A stretch of DNA of 55,364 nucleotides from JADHMP01 sp964386915 (GCA_964386915.1 CAYLUQ010000016.1:1-55364), one strand, 5' to 3'. Numbered from the stretch's first letter, positions 24,597 to 34,127 are shown. The notes: generated by a model from the sequence alone, not told the origin. A program made the numbers and translations.

Positions 24597-26624
24597 TTAA
24601 TAATTTAATCCTTCGTTATAATTAAAAAGGGCATAGGCTTCTAGGGCTTCTTCATAGCCTGACACATCTGCTTTTTGAGCGGTTACTGCTGCAGCAGAAC
24701 GGGGGGTGCTAAAGGGCATTTTTCCTACTGGCTTAGCCGCACCAGATACAATGTCTATAAGGGCTTCTAGGGTGGTGCCAAAGGTGGCTAAAACTCCTTT
24801 CACCATTGGGGTATTGGCATTATAAAGTTCTTCAACAACCCAAGGATTGGTATAGTTTATGGCCAAAAGAGTGGGCTTTTTGGCACTCCACTTTTGAATG
24901 TGAGACACCGCCACTTTATTGTCTGACAACAGAAGGGAAATGGGCTGCCCTTGAGATTGAAAGAGTGATTTGCCCTTGGGCACAACCCAAAATAATAAAA
25001 CATCGGCTTCATCGGGTGAATCGACAAAAGTGAGCGAACTTGCTTCAGGGAAAACGGATAGTGGTTTTTCGCCCACTTCAACATATACTTTTGTTCCTTT
25101 TGCAAGGGGTAAAATGGCTTGGTCATTATGGGTTTCATTGCGCAGCAGCACAATTGATTTTCTATGCGCTTCTGCCGCTGCTTTCATAAAAGATTCATTT
25201 CCGACCACTTGTTCAGCAGCAGCCCCATCTACATAAGGATTTTCGAAAAGACCTAATTGAAATTTTTCGATTAACAGGCGTTTCACAGAGTCTTCAACCA
25301 GAGGAATTAGCGAAGGATGTGCATTTACAGTAGCCAATAATTGAGTGGGGTCAGCAGAACCTGAAAACAAATTTATTCCGGCCTCTAAAGCTACTTTATA
25401 GCGTTCTTGAACACTCAAATTTTCAACTCCCCACGGCATCATCCGAATGGGGCCGGTATCGGAATTAATAATGCCTTGAAAGCCTAATTTATTGCGCAAT
25501 AAATCGGTTAAAACAGGTTTGTTAAAAGCATATCCTAAAGTGTCAAAGGGGGTGTGCACCGGAAAGGAATAGTAGGGCATAATGGCCGATGTTCCTGCTG
25601 CAATGGCAGCTTTAAAAGGAATGAGGTGTTTTTCAAAAGCACCCCCTTCAAAAACTTCTCTTCTTCCCCATTTAAAGTGAGGATCTTGGCCCCCTTCGGT
25701 GGCCCCTCCCCCGGGAAAGTGTTTGGTGGTTAAGGCCACCGATTGAGGGCCTAAGCGAGTTCCTTGGAACCCTTTTACCAGAGCCGTCATGACTTGCGCC
25801 ACCCACTCGGGGTCTTCTCCAAAGGTGCCCTCAATGCGTTGCCAACGAGGTTCTGTACTTAAATCGGCCATATACATATAGCCTTTTCTAAGTCCTACAG
25901 CCCGCCATTCTTGTCTGGCTATATCGGCAAACTGCTCAATGAGTTTTGGGTCACGACTGGCAGAAAGGCCCAATTCGCCTGGCCATTGTGAGAAAGAAGT
26001 TTTGCCTAAACTCAAACCAACCGAGGCATCTGTGGTCACATGATTTCTGGGGTTTGAAGCAACAATAGCGGGAATCCCAAGTGGCTGTTCTTCACAAAAA
26101 GCCTGTAAATTATTTTGCCATGAGGCAAGCGTCCCCACTTCTGGATTAGCGCGTAAAATGAAGTGACGACCGTGAAAATCGCGAACTGCTTTTGTGGTGC
26201 CGGCTGAGGACATAAATGGATCTTTCATTGGTACTCGGGTGAAAAAATTTACGTTGGATTCAACGTCCACTTCACTAAAGCCGTCTCCCAAAGGTTTTTT
26301 TTCTCCTGGAGGAACTCCAAATCCAGCTTCGTTTTCCATCCGAATGGTGCTAATGAGCATAAAGCCAACTTGCTGTTCTAGCGTCATTTGCGAAAGCAAA
26401 TCTTGCGCTCTAAGGGCGGGGGCCAAACGCCAATCTTCATACGGATCTAGTTGCTGATTGCGGTTGAGGTCTTTAAAACGGTAACCTTCTTGCTCTATAA
26501 GGTCCACAACCCTAGCTTGCAGTTCAGGTTGTTGGTAACGGGGGGAGTTCTCACAGCCTACAAAAAAGCTGACGCAAAGAAATACTGAAAGGACTGAAAA
26601 ACTTCTTTTTAAAAACACTAACAT
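24597..26624 (-). CDS. GH3 family beta-glycosidase lipoprotein
   Basis: The 675-residue enzyme has a lipobox F-V-G-C (Cys24), so it is probably membrane-anchored. The GH3 barrel shows K-H-F-P-G-G-G (Lys301, His302), the W-P-G-E-L-G-L-S-A-S-R-D-P segment, and the nucleophile Asp389 in I-I-N-S-D-T-G-P. The second alpha/beta-sandwich domain spans about 470-660. Family members are exo-beta-glucosidases, xylosidases or related. The exact sugar cannot be read. Its start codon immediately follows the sulfatase stop (TAA then ATG) and the GH78 gene follows 6 bp later, so it is part of a tightly coupled operon. Confidence 0.92.
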   Translation of the reverse strand: MLVFLKRSFSVLSVFLCVSFFVGCENSPRYQQPELQARVVDLIEQEGYRFKDLNRNQQLDPYEDWRLAPALRAQDLLSQMTLEQQVGFMLISTIRMENEAGFGVPPGEKKPLGDGFSEVDVESNVNFFTRVPMKDPFMSSAGTTKAVRDFHGRHFILRANPEVGTLASWQNNLQAFCEEQPLGIPAIVASNPRNHVTTDASVGLSLGKTSFSQWPGELGLSASRDPKLIEQFADIARQEWRAVGLRKGYMYMADLSTEPRWQRIEGTFGEDPEWVAQVMTALVKGFQGTRLGPQSVALTTKHFPGGGATEGGQDPHFKWGRREVFEGGAFEKHLIPFKAAIAAGTSAIMPYYSFPVHTPFDTLGYAFNKPVLTDLLRNKLGFQGIINSDTGPIRMMPWGVENLSVQERYKVALEAGINLFSGSADPTQLLATVNAHPSLIPLVEDSVKRLLIEKFQLGLFENPYVDGAAAEQVVGNESFMKAAAEAHRKSIVLLRNETHNDQAILPLAKGTKVYVEVGEKPLSVFPEASSLTFVDSPDEADVLLFWVVPKGKSLFQSQGQPISLLLSDNKVAVSHIQKWSAKKPTLLAINYTNPWVVEELYNANTPMVKGVLATFGTTLEALIDIVSGAAKPVGKMPFSTPRSAAAVTAQKADVSGYEEALEAYALFNYNEGLNY

Positions 26625-28106
26625 TTATTTTGAATTTTTTTGTTGCGGAAAATATTTGTTTATAATGTAAGCAGGTTGCCATTTGTCCGGGGTTTGTTTT
26701 AAGGTTTTATAGTCATATTCTTTTGAAACAAGGGTTGAAGGGTTTAAATTCAAAGTATCATCTGTTGCTTGATGATGTGTTTTAAGCAGTTGCATCATTT
26801 CCTCCACTTTTGTCTCATAGGCGGGGTCTTCAGCCAAGTTGTTTATTTCCTGGGGGTCTTCTTTGAGGTGATAGAGTTGGGTGTAATCGATTTGCGGATA
26901 GCGAATCAATTTCCATTCCTCATCTCGTACGGCTCTAATGGTGTTTCTATAGGCTGTGTAGAGGCTGCTCCGAACCTGTGGTTCTTTTTGCTGAATTACC
27001 TTTAGCAACGACAAACCGTCAATACCCTCAGGGGTGGGCACATGTAGATATTGGGTGAGGGTGGGAAACAAATCATATAGATATACTAAGGCTTTTGAAG
27101 TTTGCCCTTTGGGGATACCTGGACCACTAATAATCAAGGGAACATTCATGCTGTGTTCATACAGATTTTGTTTGCCTAAAAGACCATGACTGCCAATGGC
27201 CAAGCCGTTGTCGGCAGCATAAATGATGAGAGTGTTGTCATACAAATCATGTTGTTTTAAGCGCGCTATTAAATCGCCGACACGGTCATCTATATGTTGA
27301 ATTAGGGCATAATATTCGGCTAGAGACGATTGAATGACCTCGGGGGTTCTGGGCCATGCTGCTAAAGTTTCGTCTCGCACGTTGAAGTTGTCAAAACGAA
27401 AAGGATGCAGGGGTAAAAAATTATCGGGTAAAGGAATTTCATCTTCACCATAGGCTTGTGCATATTTGGGGGCAGGAGAGCGTGGGTCATGAGGAGCCGT
27501 AAAGGCCAGATAGCAAAAGAATGGTTGCTTTTGACTTCCGGCACTATATTGATCCAGAAAATTTAGTGCTGCATCGGCAAAAAGATCGGTAGAAAAACCT
27601 TCTTCCTTAGGTTCGCCTATGCTTCTATTTTCATCCATTTGTCGCACCGGAACATTAAAATGATCACTCATGCCACCCAACATGATTTGCGCTCCTTTTT
27701 GGAAGGTGGCTTGAAAACTGGCCTTGCCATTATGCCATTTGCCAGTGCCAAAGGTTTCATACCCAAAGCGGGTTAAATAATCAGGTAGCGTGAGCACCCC
27801 GTCTAACTTATCATAGACATGAAACAAGCTTTTGCCACTGAGCAACATAGCTCTGCTTGGAGCGCAAATGGCACCGTGATGCCCCCCCATTACATAACAA
27901 TTTTCAAAATGGGTGCCTTGCTGGGCAAGAGCATCCAAATGAGGCGTTTTTATATAAGGGTTTGATCCTAGCCCCAAAGCATCTGCCCGTTGGTCGTCCG
28001 CAAAAATGAAAAGGATATTGGGTTTGGTTTCCGTTTTCTGACAACTTAAAAGCAATAAAGCTAACCACAAAGAGCTAATAAGGGTTAGACCTTTTATTCG
28101 TTTCAT
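26625..28106 (-). CDS. Type I sulfatase (formylglycine-dependent), lipoprotein
   Basis: The 493-residue sulfatase has a lipoprotein signal (lipobox L-L-S-C, Cys22), metal-binding Asp37 and Asp38 (F-A-D-D-Q-R), and the active-site sequence C-A-P-S-R (Cys81 to Arg85), where Cys81 must be converted to formylglycine by a maturase encoded elsewhere. Further metal and sulfate ligands lie in Y-A-A-D-N-G-L-A-I-G-S-H-G and G-T-G-K-W-H-N. It removes sulfate esters from carbohydrates. As first gene of an operon with GH3, GH78 and an esterase, it suggests a sulfated, rhamnose-bearing polysaccharide such as algal ulvan-like material. The exact S1 subfamily was not determined. Confidence 0.92.
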   Translation of the reverse strand: MKRIKGLTLISSLWLALLLLSCQKTETKPNILFIFADDQRADALGLGSNPYIKTPHLDALAQQGTHFENCYVMGGHHGAICAPSRAMLLSGKSLFHVYDKLDGVLTLPDYLTRFGYETFGTGKWHNGKASFQATFQKGAQIMLGGMSDHFNVPVRQMDENRSIGEPKEEGFSTDLFADAALNFLDQYSAGSQKQPFFCYLAFTAPHDPRSPAPKYAQAYGEDEIPLPDNFLPLHPFRFDNFNVRDETLAAWPRTPEVIQSSLAEYYALIQHIDDRVGDLIARLKQHDLYDNTLIIYAADNGLAIGSHGLLGKQNLYEHSMNVPLIISGPGIPKGQTSKALVYLYDLFPTLTQYLHVPTPEGIDGLSLLKVIQQKEPQVRSSLYTAYRNTIRAVRDEEWKLIRYPQIDYTQLYHLKEDPQEINNLAEDPAYETKVEEMMQLLKTHHQATDDTLNLNPSTLVSKEYDYKTLKQTPDKWQPAYIINKYFPQQKNSK

Positions 28107-28385
28107 GTTTGTTTTTGGTTGTTATAGATTCTCTAAAATATAATTTTTTAAATTGTGTGGCTAAACAAACAACACATAATCCCAAAAAAAGTTTTTTAAT
28201 AGCCGTTCAAAGGCTACTTAAAGTATACTTTTGCTAAAATGACATTGTTGGAACTAAAGGGTTTGGTTTTTTGACCTTAACTAAAACATTTTAGTAATCA
28301 ATTGCTGAAGCTTCGAGCCTTTTTTCAAAAAAATGAAAAAATTTTGATGTAGGTTCGGTACTAAATAGGGGGTAAAAAGTTAAGT
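28107..28385. promoter_or_regulatory. Divergent control region between the sulfatase operon and the fructan operon
   Basis: This 279-bp non-coding stretch holds the promoters for both flanking operons. It contains a perfect 12-bp palindrome AAAGTATACTTT at 28220-28231 and, just before it, a small hairpin TAGCC (28200-28204) with GGCTA (28212-28216). TAGGTTCG at 28350-28357 is one mismatch from TAnnTTTG for the plus-strand gene. The palindrome is a candidate operator. No regulator gene is adjacent and no ORF is evident here. Confidence 0.4.
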
Positions 28386-29696
28386 ATGAACAAGATATTT
28401 TATTGGTCGATAGTAGCCGCCTTGGCAGGCTTTTTATTTGGGTTTGATACGGTAGTTATTTCTGGAGCCGACCAAAAATTGCAAGCCTTATGGCAGTCTT
28501 CCAATGCCTTTCACGGCACTGTGGTTATGGGCATGGCACTTTGGGGCACTGTGGTGGGAGCCCTTTTGGGCAGTTTTCCCACTCAAAAATGGGGCAGAAA
28601 AAAAACGTTGTTGATTATCGGTCTATTTTATTCCGTTTCAGCACTAGGCTCTGCTTTTGCCAATGACCCTTATACCTTTGCCGCTTTTCGATTTTTAGGG
28701 GGCCTCGGAGTTGGGGTTTCTACTATTGCTGCACCAGCTTATATTTCTGAAATAGCCCCTTATCAAAAAAGAGGAAAATTGGTAGGGCTCTATCAATTCA
28801 ATATTGTATTTGGGATTTTAATGGCCTTTTTGTCAAACTATTTGTTAAGCAATTTTGGCGAAAATGCTTGGCGTTGGATGATGGGCATTGAGGCTTTCCC
28901 AGCGCTTCTCTTCACGGCTTTAGTTACCAGCATTCCACAAAGCCCCAGATGGTTGTTAATGAAAGGGAAGAAGGAGGCTGCACAAGCCGTTTTGGCCCTT
29001 CTCCATTTAGAAGAGGAGACCCAAATGGTAGACAACACTTTAGAAGAGCCCTCTACTGGGGGTTCAGCCCTTTTTACTAAACCATACAGTTTTCCCCTTT
29101 GGCTCACCTTTTTTATTGCCTTTTTCAACCAATTTTCGGGAATCAATGCCTTTCTCTATTATGCCCCTCGCATTTTTGAAGAAGGTGGTTTGGGTGAAAG
29201 CACCGCCCTTTTGAGCAGTGTGGGTATTGGGATAATAAATTTAATTTTTACCCTAATAGGCATCAATCTGATTGATCGATTGGGTAGAAAACAACTCATG
29301 TATTATGGCTCTTTTGGCTATATTATTTCATTGAGTTTGGTGGCATGTGCTTTCTTTTTTAGTTGGGAAGGATTGTTAATCCCCATTTTCTTATTTCTTT
29401 TCATTGCCTCACACGCCATAGGGCAAGGGGCTGTGATTTGGGTGTTTATTTCTGAAATATTTCCCAACCACTTGCGCAACGCCGGACAAGCCTTTGGTTC
29501 TTCTGTCCATTGGGTTTTGGCCGCTGCCATTCCCTCTTTTGTGCCCCTACTTTTTGCGAGTATTGGACCCGGAACTGTATTTCTAATTTTTGCCGGTATG
29601 ATGGTGTTGCAACTCCTCTTTGTCTATTTTATGATGCCCGAAACCAAAGGAATACCCTTAGAAGAATTAAGCCAAAAATTAAGCACTACAAAATGA
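28386..29696 (+). CDS. MFS sugar porter, probable fructose/sugar symporter
   Basis: The 436-residue protein has 12 predicted membrane helices and sugar-porter (SP) family signatures: G-F-L-F-G-F-D-T-V-V-I-S-G in helix 1, K-W-G-R-K-K-T in loop 2-3, an R-x-x-x-G-x-G-V-G-x-S near helix 4, P-A-Y-I-S-E-I-A-P, and P-E-T-K-G at the C-terminus (P-E-T-K-G-I-P-L-E-E-L). Its stop overlaps the start of a GH32 fructan hydrolase gene (ATGA, 4 bp), so it most likely imports fructose or a short fructan released by that enzyme. The length is normal for bacterial SP transporters. Confidence 0.9.
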   Translation: MNKIFYWSIVAALAGFLFGFDTVVISGADQKLQALWQSSNAFHGTVVMGMALWGTVVGALLGSFPTQKWGRKKTLLIIGLFYSVSALGSAFANDPYTFAAFRFLGGLGVGVSTIAAPAYISEIAPYQKRGKLVGLYQFNIVFGILMAFLSNYLLSNFGENAWRWMMGIEAFPALLFTALVTSIPQSPRWLLMKGKKEAAQAVLALLHLEEETQMVDNTLEEPSTGGSALFTKPYSFPLWLTFFIAFFNQFSGINAFLYYAPRIFEEGGLGESTALLSSVGIGIINLIFTLIGINLIDRLGRKQLMYYGSFGYIISLSLVACAFFFSWEGLLIPIFLFLFIASHAIGQGAVIWVFISEIFPNHLRNAGQAFGSSVHWVLAAAIPSFVPLLFASIGPGTVFLIFAGMMVLQLLFVYFMMPETKGIPLEELSQKLSTTK

Positions 29697-31255
29697 ACAC
29701 ACCTAACCGCAGCGGGTATAGTCTACTACTAATTTGTTTGATGATGACACAGTTAACAGGATGTAATGATGCTAGTGTAAGCACTCCAGAGGAAGAAGAA
29801 AGATATCGTCCGAACGTGCATTTCACCCCAGCTCAAAATTGGATGAATGATCCAAACGGGATGTTTCACTACAAGGGAAAATTCCATTTGTTTTTTCAAT
29901 ACAACCCCAACAGTAATGTTTGGGGTCCCATGCATTGGGGGCATGCCACTAGTGAAGATGGCCTCCATTGGGAGGAGCATCCAATTGCCCTCTATCCCGA
30001 TGAAAATGGCACCATTTTTTCTGGCTCTGCAGTAGTAGATCATCACAACACCTCTGGCTTTGGTGCCGAAGAAAATCCTCCTATAGTAGCTGTTTTTACT
30101 TATCATAACCACGAAAAGGAAAAAGCAGGTGAAATAGAATATGAAACCCAAGGTATTGCCTATTCTCTTGATGAGGGCATGACGTGGACCAAATATGAAG
30201 GAAATCCCGTAATTCCTAACCCAGGTATCAAAGATTTTAGAGACCCCAAAGTGTTTTGGTTGGAGGCCCAAAAAAAATGGGTAATGGTTTTAGCGGCCGG
30301 ACAAGAGGTGCAATTTTTTGAATCACTTAATTTAAAAGAGTGGACCAAGCTCTCCAGTTTTGGAGTAGGAATAGGCAACCACCAAGGCGTTTGGGAATGC
30401 CCTGATTTAGTTTTGCTGCCTGTGGAAGGAACCGAAACATACAAGTGGGTATTGTTGGTGAGTATTAATCCCGGAGGCCCCAATGGTGGAAGTGCTACCC
30501 AATATTTTGTGGGAGATTTTGACGGCAAACAGTTTAGTGTTGATGCGACCTTTGCGAATCAAATGGAACAAGAACATAGTTTTTGGGTAGATTTTGGGCG
30601 CGATAATTATGCCGGAGTTACCTATAATAATATCGAAACTAAAGAGGGAGGTCGGCTATTTCAAGGGTGGATGTCCAATTGGCAATATGCCAATCAAGTG
30701 CCTACCACCATTTGGCGAAGCGCTATGACCCTTCTCCGAAAAATGACGTTAATCTCTCAAGGCGGTAGATATCGTTTAAAAACCACACCCTATTTGTCCA
30801 ATAGCCAAGTTGCTCAAAAAGCGATTGAAGACCTAGAACTCACTCGAGAAAAAAAGACCCTCCTAACGCATGGGCAAGTTTCTCTTTCTGCTGCATTCTT
30901 GACCTTTGAGTGGGAAGGATCCGATTTTGAATTGAATTTTTCTAATACGGAACAAGACGAATTGAAAATGGGTTTTCAAGCCACAAATAATTCATTTTAT
31001 GTAGATCGTATGAAGGCCGGAAAACACGATTTTTCAGAGCAATTTGCCTCCCATATTTCAACAGCACCAAGATTGAGCGATAGTCCAATTCTTAAGACGA
31101 CACTCGTTGTAGACAAAACTTCTGTGGAGGTGTTTTTTGATGATGGACAAACGGTTTTTACCGAGATATTTTTCTTAAAGGCTCCCTTTGAAACACTCAC
31201 CATAGAAGGAACAGGAAAACTCAAAAAAGGAGTGGCTTTTTCATTAGCTGATTAA
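29693..31255 (+). CDS. GH32 family fructan beta-fructosidase, lipoprotein
   Basis: The start is placed at the ATG at 29693, giving 520 aa, because it creates a lipoprotein signal with lipobox L-T-G-C (Cys24). A longer in-frame extension upstream is just the transporter gene in another frame. GH32 hallmarks are W-M-N-D-P-N-G with nucleophile Asp53, F-R-D-P-K-V-F (transition-state stabiliser Asp) and W-E-C-P-D-L (acid/base Glu). A C-terminal beta-sandwich begins near residue 350. The family hydrolyses levan, inulin or sucrose to fructose. Translation is coupled to the MFS transporter. Confidence 0.93.
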   Translation: MNTPNRSGYSLLLICLMMTQLTGCNDASVSTPEEEERYRPNVHFTPAQNWMNDPNGMFHYKGKFHLFFQYNPNSNVWGPMHWGHATSEDGLHWEEHPIALYPDENGTIFSGSAVVDHHNTSGFGAEENPPIVAVFTYHNHEKEKAGEIEYETQGIAYSLDEGMTWTKYEGNPVIPNPGIKDFRDPKVFWLEAQKKWVMVLAAGQEVQFFESLNLKEWTKLSSFGVGIGNHQGVWECPDLVLLPVEGTETYKWVLLVSINPGGPNGGSATQYFVGDFDGKQFSVDATFANQMEQEHSFWVDFGRDNYAGVTYNNIETKEGGRLFQGWMSNWQYANQVPTTIWRSAMTLLRKMTLISQGGRYRLKTTPYLSNSQVAQKAIEDLELTREKKTLLTHGQVSLSAAFLTFEWEGSDFELNFSNTEQDELKMGFQATNNSFYVDRMKAGKHDFSEQFASHISTAPRLSDSPILKTTLVVDKTSVEVFFDDGQTVFTEIFFLKAPFETLTIEGTGKLKKGVAFSLAD

Positions 31256-31263
31256 AAACAGCT

Positions 31264-32067
31264 TTAAGGATAGAGAACAGGATTTAAGGGACTATTAATG
31301 ATTTCTCCAATTTGGGCTCCGGGACACCAGGTGTCCCAATCGTTTTGTTGGCCGTCATTTTCAGGTGCTTTTAAGCGCATGTCTTGATCCATATAGATCA
31401 CAGTCATCACTTTTCTCATGTCTGCTGTTTGATTGGCACCAGCCCGATGAAAAACCCAGCCCGAGTGAAAACTTACTTCGCCTACATCAAAGGGTTCAAC
31501 CACGGTTTTAAAATCAGACACCCTTAATTTTTTATCTAAAAAGGCTTCGCTTTCGTCACCAATGGCCAAATCGCGACCTTCTACAATTTGATGACTGCCA
31601 GCACTAAATTCTAAAGGGCCCATATTGAGGGGAGTTGCTTGTAGGGGAATCCAGGCTGTTATGGTATTGTCGGTATCTAAAGGCCAATAATATTGATCGG
31701 CATGCCAAGGCGTGATGCCCCCATGAGCCTCTTTAAACAAGGCTTGATCGTGATACATGCGCACACCTCCAACACCCATTAAATCGGCAGCAATTTTGGC
31801 TAAACGTTTACTAAAACAAAATGATTTTACTACTTCAGATTCACGCCATAAATTAAAGAGTTGCAAAAACGCTTTTCCATAGGTGTCTCGTTGCTCTAAG
31901 GGAACACTTTGGGTGTTGAGTTGGTCTACCACTTCGGAAATGGCAGCGTTAAAATGGGCAATGAGAGGAGCTGAAAAAACCTGTTTTAATTTGATGAAAC
32001 GATTTTTTCGGTAAAAATCAATTTGCTCTTGAGTTAGGTCAAAGGGTTCATTTAGCTCTGCAGTCAT
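31264..32067 (-). CDS. Phytanoyl-CoA dioxygenase (PhyH) family Fe(II)/2-oxoglutarate oxygenase
   Basis: The 267-residue cupin-fold oxygenase has the iron facial triad apparent as His and Asp in W-H-A-D-Q-Y-Y-W-P-L-D and a later His in S-F-H-S-G-W-V-F-H-R-A-G-A-N, with the Arg of that segment positioned to bind 2-oxoglutarate. Other conserved parts are T-A-W-I-P-L-Q-A-T-P and G-P-L-E-F-S-A-G-S-H. PhyH relatives hydroxylate diverse small molecules. The substrate is not readable. It lies 8 bp downstream of an unknown secreted-protein gene and is convergent with GH32. Confidence 0.87.
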   Translation of the reverse strand: MTAELNEPFDLTQEQIDFYRKNRFIKLKQVFSAPLIAHFNAAISEVVDQLNTQSVPLEQRDTYGKAFLQLFNLWRESEVVKSFCFSKRLAKIAADLMGVGGVRMYHDQALFKEAHGGITPWHADQYYWPLDTDNTITAWIPLQATPLNMGPLEFSAGSHQIVEGRDLAIGDESEAFLDKKLRVSDFKTVVEPFDVGEVSFHSGWVFHRAGANQTADMRKVMTVIYMDQDMRLKAPENDGQQNDWDTWCPGAQIGEIINSPLNPVLYP

Positions 32068-32075
32068 GCTATTTT

Positions 32076-32651
32076 TTATTTACAAAGATTTTCGGTCACG
32101 GTGCGTAAACGCGAAAAAACTTGAGGATCTGTAACGATATAATTTTTTACAAAATTCTGTTTTTGATTGGTGTTGCGTAAGCGTTCCAAATCATGCTCAT
32201 AAATTAATAAAAATTGAACATCGCGGTAATTTTCTTTACAGGTTGCCACCACCTCAATTTCCAATTCGCGCACTTCTGGAACAAAAAGAGCCACTTGTAT
32301 GATTTTCTTTTCGAGGCGTTCGTAGTCATAGCCAGATTTATTCACATAAAAGTCACTCCCTTCTGAAACCAATCGCCCAGTATTTTGTTCATTGGCTTCA
32401 AGCGCAACCCGTTTTACATAAGCATTTTTATCGTCCTTAAAATAGCCCCGTCCATTCTTAACTTTTAGCCAATTAGGGCTGGCCAATTTTTCCATTTTTT
32501 TCTGCTGCCGAAGTTCTTTTTTACTTTGAGCAGAACTAGTTTGAGGAAGAAAGCACAGAAAAAATAACCCCAATACGATAGCACAATATGTGTTAAAAGG
32601 AATACATTTTAGCTTTGTTTGATTTGAAAAAAATAGAGGGCTGACAAACAT
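32076..32651 (-). CDS. Secreted protein of unknown function (191 aa)
   Basis: A hydrophobic segment at about residues 23-41 ends S-S-A-Q, a plausible signal-peptidase site after a long N-terminal region, so the mature form is periplasmic. The mature part starts with a basic coiled stretch (S-K-K-E-L-R-Q-Q-K-K-M-E-K) and has mixed alpha/beta character with two Cys (residues about 163 and 190). No family is recognised. It is in operon with the PhyH gene (8 bp) and divergent from the TrpB2 gene (47 bp). Confidence 0.65.
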   Translation of the reverse strand: MFVSPLFFSNQTKLKCIPFNTYCAIVLGLFFLCFLPQTSSAQSKKELRQQKKMEKLASPNWLKVKNGRGYFKDDKNAYVKRVALEANEQNTGRLVSEGSDFYVNKSGYDYERLEKKIIQVALFVPEVRELEIEVVATCKENYRDVQFLLIYEHDLERLRNTNQKQNFVKNYIVTDPQVFSRLRTVTENLCK

Positions 32652-32698
32652 TATAATATTTTTTCTAAATTTAGGTGAAACAAAACGACTATAAAAAC

Positions 32699-34060
32699 AT
32701 GGAACGAAAAATTATTTTAAGTGAAAAAGAAATCCCCGATAAATGGTATAACATTATAGCCGACATGCCAAATAAGCCGTTGCCTCCCCTACATCCTGGC
32801 ACCAAAGAACCCATTGGTCCAGACGCATTGGCACCTTTGTTCCCAATGGAGCTCATCAAACAAGAGGTGAGCACAGACAAATGGATAGACATTCCTGATG
32901 AGGTTCGAAACATTTATAGCATGTGGCGTCCCACGCCACTATACAGAGCGTATAACTTAGAAAAAGCCTTAGATACGCCCGCTAAAATTTATTATAAATA
33001 TGAAGGCGTTAGCCCTACAGGCTCACACAAACCCAACACTGCAGTTGCACAAGCCTACTACAACAAACAAGAAGGCGTAAAAAAAATCACCACCGAAACA
33101 GGTGCTGGACAATGGGGTAGTGCCTTGAGTTTTGCTTGCCAACATTTTGGAATTGAATGTGAAGTGTTTATGGTAAAACTCTCATTTGAACACAAGCCCT
33201 ACCGCAAAGTAATGATGAATACATGGGGAGCTACCGTGCATCCGTCACCTTCTAATGCAACCGAAATTGGAAGAAAAATATTGGCCGAAAACCCCGATAC
33301 AACGGGATCTTTAGGAATTGCCATTTCAGAAGCGGTTGAACGGGCTGCCACCAATGACGATACGAAATATGCCCTAGGAAGTGTGCTCAACCATGTCAAA
33401 TTACACCAAACCATTATTGGACAAGAAGCCCTCGTGCAAATGGAAAAAGCAGGGGATTTACCCGATATTGTGATTGCCCCTTTTGGGGGAGGGTCTAATT
33501 TTTCGGGCTTGGCCTTTCCATTTCTCCGATTAAATTTTGACGAAGGAAAATCCATTCGCTGCATTGCCAGCGAGCCTTCTTCTTGCCCTAAGCTCACTAG
33601 AGGGGTGTTCCGCTACGATTTTGGCGATACGGCGGGAATGACGCCTCTATTGCCCATGTATACTCTAGGACATGATTTTGTTCCCGCTCCCATACACGCG
33701 GGAGGATTACGTTATCATGGAGCAGGTGTAATTGTGAGTCAGTTACTCAAAGACAAGCTTATTGAGGCAAGAGCACACGACAATTTGGAGGTTTTTGCAG
33801 CCGGAGTCACTTTTGCTAAAGCAGAAGGCATTATTCCTGCGCCAGAAGCAACCCATGGTATTGCCACTGCTATTGCTGAGGCAGAACAATGTAAAAAAGA
33901 AGGCAAGTCTAAAACAATTTTAATCAACCTTTGTGGTCATGGTAATTTTGACATGAAAGCCTATCAAGACTATTTTGCTGGCAATATTGTTAAACACGAA
34001 TTGACCGATGCAGAAATTAAAGCTTCCTTAGCAAAATTAACTACTCCCACAATTGATTAA
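32699..34060 (+). CDS. trpB2: TrpB2-type tryptophan synthase beta chain-like PLP enzyme
   Basis: The 453-residue fold-type II PLP enzyme starts at ATG 32699, since the N-terminal M-E-R-K-I-I-L-S-E-K matches the family and an upstream GTG at 32675 adds only 8 atypical residues. The cofactor lysine is Lys111 in T-G-S-H-K-P-N-T-A, and the phosphate loop is F-G-G-G-S-N-F. Long TrpB2 proteins join indole with L-serine but do not need TrpA, and in many genomes stand apart from the trp operon, as here. Indole salvage or tryptophan synthesis is likely. It ends at a strong terminator. Confidence 0.9.
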   Translation: MERKIILSEKEIPDKWYNIIADMPNKPLPPLHPGTKEPIGPDALAPLFPMELIKQEVSTDKWIDIPDEVRNIYSMWRPTPLYRAYNLEKALDTPAKIYYKYEGVSPTGSHKPNTAVAQAYYNKQEGVKKITTETGAGQWGSALSFACQHFGIECEVFMVKLSFEHKPYRKVMMNTWGATVHPSPSNATEIGRKILAENPDTTGSLGIAISEAVERAATNDDTKYALGSVLNHVKLHQTIIGQEALVQMEKAGDLPDIVIAPFGGGSNFSGLAFPFLRLNFDEGKSIRCIASEPSSCPKLTRGVFRYDFGDTAGMTPLLPMYTLGHDFVPAPIHAGGLRYHGAGVIVSQLLKDKLIEARAHDNLEVFAAGVTFAKAEGIIPAPEATHGIATAIAEAEQCKKEGKSKTILINLCGHGNFDMKAYQDYFAGNIVKHELTDAEIKASLAKLTTPTID

Positions 34061-34086
34061 CTTTTTAGTTGTCTGAGTTAGGCCTA

Positions 34087-34119
34087 AAATTCCCCTCCTT
34101 TTAGAGGGGAATTTCTTTT
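34087..34119 (+). terminator. Rho-independent terminator after trpB2
   Basis: A perfect 11-bp stem AAATTCCCCTC (34087-34097) with GAGGGGAATTT (34104-34114), a 6-base loop and a trailing pyrimidine run separates trpB2 from the molybdenum cofactor operon. Confidence 0.85.
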
Positions 34120-34127
34120 CAATCCGT

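Noticed and set aside
29510..29692. N-terminal 61-codon extension of the GH32 frame
   Set aside because: It lies wholly inside the MFS gene in another frame; the ATG at 29693 gives a proper lipoprotein signal and ATGA coupling.
29753..30271. 172-aa minus-strand frame opposite GH32
   Set aside because: It is antisense to a well-supported glycosidase and its translation shows no known motif or natural start context.
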